This document shows positions 7,649-8,861 of a DNA stretch of 8,861 nt, piece after piece (the stretch's first letter is position 1; each line of letters begins with the position of its first letter). The DNA is from Pseudomonadota bacterium (GTDB taxonomy: Bacteria; Pseudomonadota; Alphaproteobacteria; Rhizobiales; Rhizobiaceae): assembly GCA_003242525.1 (NCBI GenBank), contig QGUU01000077.1, positions 1 through 8,861 on the forward strand, written 5' to 3'. Below the pieces are notes generated by a model. That model worked only from the letters and a program-made list of their open reading frames with translations. It made no database searches and was not told the origin of the DNA. The position numbers and the translations under genes were made by a program.

Positions 7649-7660
7649 GTCCTGCAGGAC
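7649..7660. repeat. 12-bp perfect palindrome GTCCTGCAGGAC
   Basis: A perfect loopless palindrome about 100 nt after the HAD stop, in the 231-nt gap before the RlpA-like gene. It could be an operator half-site pair or chance; there is no T tract, so it is not an obvious terminator. Confidence 0.3.
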
Positions 7661-7663
7661 TGA

Positions 7664-7697
7664 CAAAGTGTTTCCCCGCGATTCCAAATGTGTCCCC
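7664..7697 (+). repeat. Imperfect direct repeat, 21-bp period
   Basis: CAAAGTGTTTCCCC (7664-7677) and CAAATGTGTCCCC (7685-7697) start 21 bp apart, two helical turns, in the gap upstream of the RlpA-like gene. Such spacing places two copies on the same DNA face, as in direct-repeat binding sites. A GANTC site (GATTC, 7680-7684), the CcrM methylation target in alphaproteobacteria, lies between them. Confidence 0.35.
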
Positions 7698-7748
7698 TAT
7701 CGGACGCCCCGTGAGGGAACTTGCCTCATTTGGCCCCACATCACCGCC

Positions 7749-7765
7749 CTTAACGCTCCGTTAAG
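7749..7765. promoter_or_regulatory. CtrA-type binding site (TTAA-N7-TTAA) within a perfect inverted repeat
   Basis: TTAA (7750-7753) and TTAA (7761-7764) are exactly 7 nt apart, the arrangement of the full CtrA site known from Caulobacter and rhizobia. The site is also a perfect 7-bp inverted repeat, CTTAACG-CTC-CGTTAAG. It ends 18 nt before the RlpA-like start and just 6 nt before its GGAG, so it would overlap a transcription start and more likely repress than activate. The motif match is seen; the CtrA assignment is inferred. Confidence 0.5.
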
Positions 7766-7783
7766 ACCAACGGAGAACCGGAG

Positions 7784-8143
7784 ATGCAGCTTTGCAACCG
7801 CGCGGCTCTGGCCGTGACCGCGCTCGCTGCCGGCCTTGTTGCCGGTTTCACCACCACTCCCGCCGCTGCTCAATGCGGCCGCGCTTCCTGGTACGCCCTG
7901 CATTCGCGTACAGCCTCGGGCGAGCGCATGAACCCGTCCGACCTTACAGCCGCCCATCGCAGCCTGCCCTTCGGCACCCGCATCAAGGTCACCAATCGCC
8001 GCAATGGCAAGAGCGTGGTGGTCCGCGTCAACGATCGCGGCCCCTTCGTGCGTGGGCGCGTGGTGGATCTTTCTCGGGGCGCCGCAAAAAAAATCGGCAT
8101 GATCAGTTCCGGGCACGTCCCCGTGTGCCTGTCGCGCCTCTAG
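7784..8143 (+). CDS. Short secreted RlpA-like double-psi beta-barrel protein
   Basis: RlpA proteins are septal lytic transglycosylases that cut denuded peptidoglycan glycan strands during cell separation. This 119-aa protein has an N-terminal signal peptide (residues 1 to about 29, hydrophobic core [15 protein letters not shown], end TPAAAQ), then only the barrel domain: CGRASWYA (31-38), [20 protein letters not shown] (42-61), [14 protein letters not shown] (62-75) and [20 protein letters not shown] (78-97). The His58 (TAAH) and Asp84 (NDRGPF) equivalents of the catalytic pair described for Pseudomonas RlpA are present. It lacks the SPOR domain of full RlpA (~350 aa) and has no convincing lipobox, so it is probably soluble in the periplasm. 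Cys31 and Cys115 bracket the domain and could form a disulfide. The ATG at 7784 has GGAG 8 nt upstream. A CtrA-like site precedes it, which fits a role timed with the cell cycle. Confidence 0.9.
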   Translation: MQLCNRAALAVTALAAGLVAGFTTTPAAAQCGRASWYALHSRTASGERMNPSDLTAAHRSLPFGTRIKVTNRRNGKSVVVRVNDRGPFVRGRVVDLSRGAAKKIGMISSGHVPVCLSRL

Positions 8144-8156
8144 CCTGCCCAGCAGG
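8144..8156 (+). terminator. Small stem-loop directly after the RlpA-like stop
   Basis: CCTGC-CCA-GCAGG, a perfect 5-bp stem with a 3-nt loop beginning at the first base after the stop codon. On its own it is weak; it is the first of two adjacent hairpins. Confidence 0.35.
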
Positions 8157-8157
8157 A

Positions 8158-8198
8158 GTTGCGGCGAGCCGAAGTTCGGTTCTTTCGGCCGCCGCAGC
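8158..8198 (+). terminator. Long stem-loop after the RlpA-like gene
   Basis: 8158-8166 pairs with 8190-8198 (9 bp including one G-U) and, after a single bulged A at 8167, GCCGAA (8168-8173) pairs with TTCGGC (8184-8189), leaving a 10-nt loop. It is the strongest hairpin in the window and lies 15 nt after the RlpA-like stop. No T run follows, so termination may be Rho-assisted; 3'-end protection is the alternative. An internal hairpin at 8167-8181 could compete with the upper stem. Confidence 0.5.
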
Positions 8199-8261
8199 CG
8201 GTGGAACCATCATATTTGTGTAGATTGGGCCAGGATCAGGCTTAATTCACGCAACGTTACC

Positions 8262-8279
8262 TATTGCACCGCAGCAATA
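8262..8279. promoter_or_regulatory. PhaR-like site within an inverted repeat upstream of phaZ
   Basis: TATTGC-ACCGCA-GCAATA is a 6-bp inverted repeat. Nested in it is TTGC-ACC-GCAG (8264-8274), one mismatch from the CTGC-N3-GCAG type of motif reported for the PHB-responsive repressor PhaR of purple alphaproteobacteria. It lies 80 nt before the phaZ start. The sequence is seen; the PhaR link is an inference from family knowledge. Confidence 0.4.
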
Positions 8280-8289
8280 TAGCGCTAAC

Positions 8290-8305
8290 TTCATTCATGA
8301 ATGAA
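8290..8305. promoter_or_regulatory. 16-bp perfect palindrome TTCATTCATGAATGAA upstream of phaZ
   Basis: A perfect 16-bp palindrome 48 nt before the phaZ ATG, rich in the ATTCAT/ATGAAT half-sites often bound by TetR-family repressors. It sits in an AT-rich island within GC-rich DNA. The cognate regulator is not in the window. Confidence 0.5.
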
Positions 8306-8353
8306 TGTTTGGCGCGGGCCTTTTCCTGGATCTCGCCGGGGCAACAGGGCTTG

Positions 8354-8861
8354 ATGATCTATCAGCTTTACGAAATAAACCATGCCGCACTACAGCCGGC
8401 GCGAGCAATGGCCGACACGGTCCGTCTGCTCTACACAAATCCCCTGAATCCATGGTCGCACACGGCACTCGGGCGCACGATGGCGGCCGGGGCCGAACTT
8501 TTCGAGCGCAGTACGCGCCGCTATGGCAAGCCGGAATTCGGCATCGACAGCACTGTGGTGGAAGGCAGGACGGTGCCTGTCGTGGAGGAAATCGTCTGGG
8601 CGCGGCCGTTCTGCAATCTCGTCCATTTCGAGCGGGATTTGCCTGCTGGAACCAAGGCTGGTCCGAAGCTGCTGATCGTGGCGCCCATGTCGGGCCACTA
8701 TGCGACCCTGCTGCGCGGCACGGTGCAGGCCATGCTGCCTCATGCCGACGTCTACATCACGGACTGGGTGGAGTCCCGCAGGGTGCCGGGGGTGGTGGGT
8801 CGGTCGGCCCTGGTGGTTTAAATAGATTACCAATTCGGATGTTTCACCCATCTGGGCCTTG
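8354..8861 (+). CDS. phaZ: Intracellular polyhydroxyalkanoate (PHB) depolymerase, N-terminal part, 3' end apparently corrupted and cut by window
   Basis: PhaZ-type intracellular depolymerases act on PHB granules to release hydroxybutyrate when carbon runs short. The frame reads MIYQLYEINHAALQPARAMA, then LLYTNPLNPWSHTALGRTMA, ERSTRRYGKPEFG, VPVVEEIVWARPFCNLVHF, PKLLIVAPMSGHYATLLRG and ADVYITDW, all hallmarks of this family (COG4553 type, about 420 aa). The ATG at 8354 is chosen because homology begins there; an in-frame TTG at 8264 and ATG at 8297 would add a tail covering the palindromes. AGGG at 8346-8349 is a weak ribosome site. The frame meets TAA at 8819-8821, yet the bases after it still encode IDY in frame and then, in shifted frames, IRMFH and HLG, as expected for an intact gene. 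The last ~75 nt therefore contain substitutions, a deletion and an insertion, probably sequencing errors at a sequence end. The catalytic domain lies beyond the window. Confidence 0.88.

Noticed and set aside
7697..8116. A 139-codon minus-strand frame opposite the RlpA-like gene
   Set aside because: The + strand encodes a signal peptide and all RlpA barrel motifs; the antisense frame shows nothing recognisable.
8264..8353. N-terminal extension of PhaZ from the TTG at 8264
   Set aside because: Family homology starts at MIYQLYE (8354); the extension would cover two palindromes that look regulatory.
1..8861. CRISPR arrays, tRNA or rRNA genes, insertion sequences
   Set aside because: No regularly spaced repeats, no cloverleaf-like or rRNA-like sequence, no transposase frames or terminal inverted repeats were seen.

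Overview
The window looks like a chromosomal segment from an alphaproteobacterium, most likely of the Rhizobiales (Mesorhizobium/Phyllobacteriaceae-like). This rests on the high GC content, a GntR/MocR regulator beside a trimethylamine-methyltransferase-like (MttB) gene, the style of the Pgi and intracellular PHB depolymerase proteins, and a TTAA-N7-TTAA (CtrA-like) site. It was assigned by recognising protein families, not by a database search. I see no phage, transposon, CRISPR array, tRNA or rRNA.

Layout. (1) 2-1492 (+): the C-terminal five-sixths of an IlvD/Edd-family sugar-acid dehydratase, cut by the left edge. (2) 1493-1594: a short convergent gap with two hairpins. (3) 1595-3187 (-): an MttB-family, COG5598-type corrinoid methyltransferase homologue without pyrrolysine. 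(4) 3188-3472: a 285-nt gap with a strong hairpin just after the next gene's stop. (5) 3473-4963 (-): a MocR-type regulator (winged helix plus aminotransferase fold) reading toward the mttB-like gene. (6) 4964-5201: a divergent regulatory gap with a sigma70-like promoter and a perfect operator-like palindrome. (7) 5202-6842 (+): pgi, with a TTG start. (8) 6845-7552 (+): a HAD phosphatase tightly coupled to pgi. (9) 7553-7783: a gap with direct repeats and a CtrA-like box. (10) 7784-8143 (+): a minimal secreted RlpA-like double-psi beta-barrel protein. (11) 8144-8353: tandem hairpins, then two operator-like palindromes. (12) 8354-8861 (+): the N-terminal part of an intracellular PHB depolymerase gene (phaZ). 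Its last ~75 nt contain substitutions and indels that look like a poor-quality sequence end.

Function. The left part suggests catabolism of a sugar acid and of a methylated (quaternary) amine, the latter probably controlled by the adjacent MocR regulator. The middle is central carbon metabolism: glucose-6-phosphate isomerase with a coupled phosphatase. The right part concerns the cell envelope (RlpA-like) and carbon-storage mobilisation (PhaZ). The most interesting signals are regulatory: the CtrA-type site before the RlpA-like gene, the palindromes before phaZ, and the palindrome inside the pgi promoter. I did not find a clearly new multi-gene system. The mttB-like gene next to a MocR regulator, with no corrinoid-protein gene in view, is the closest to an uncharacterised pathway.
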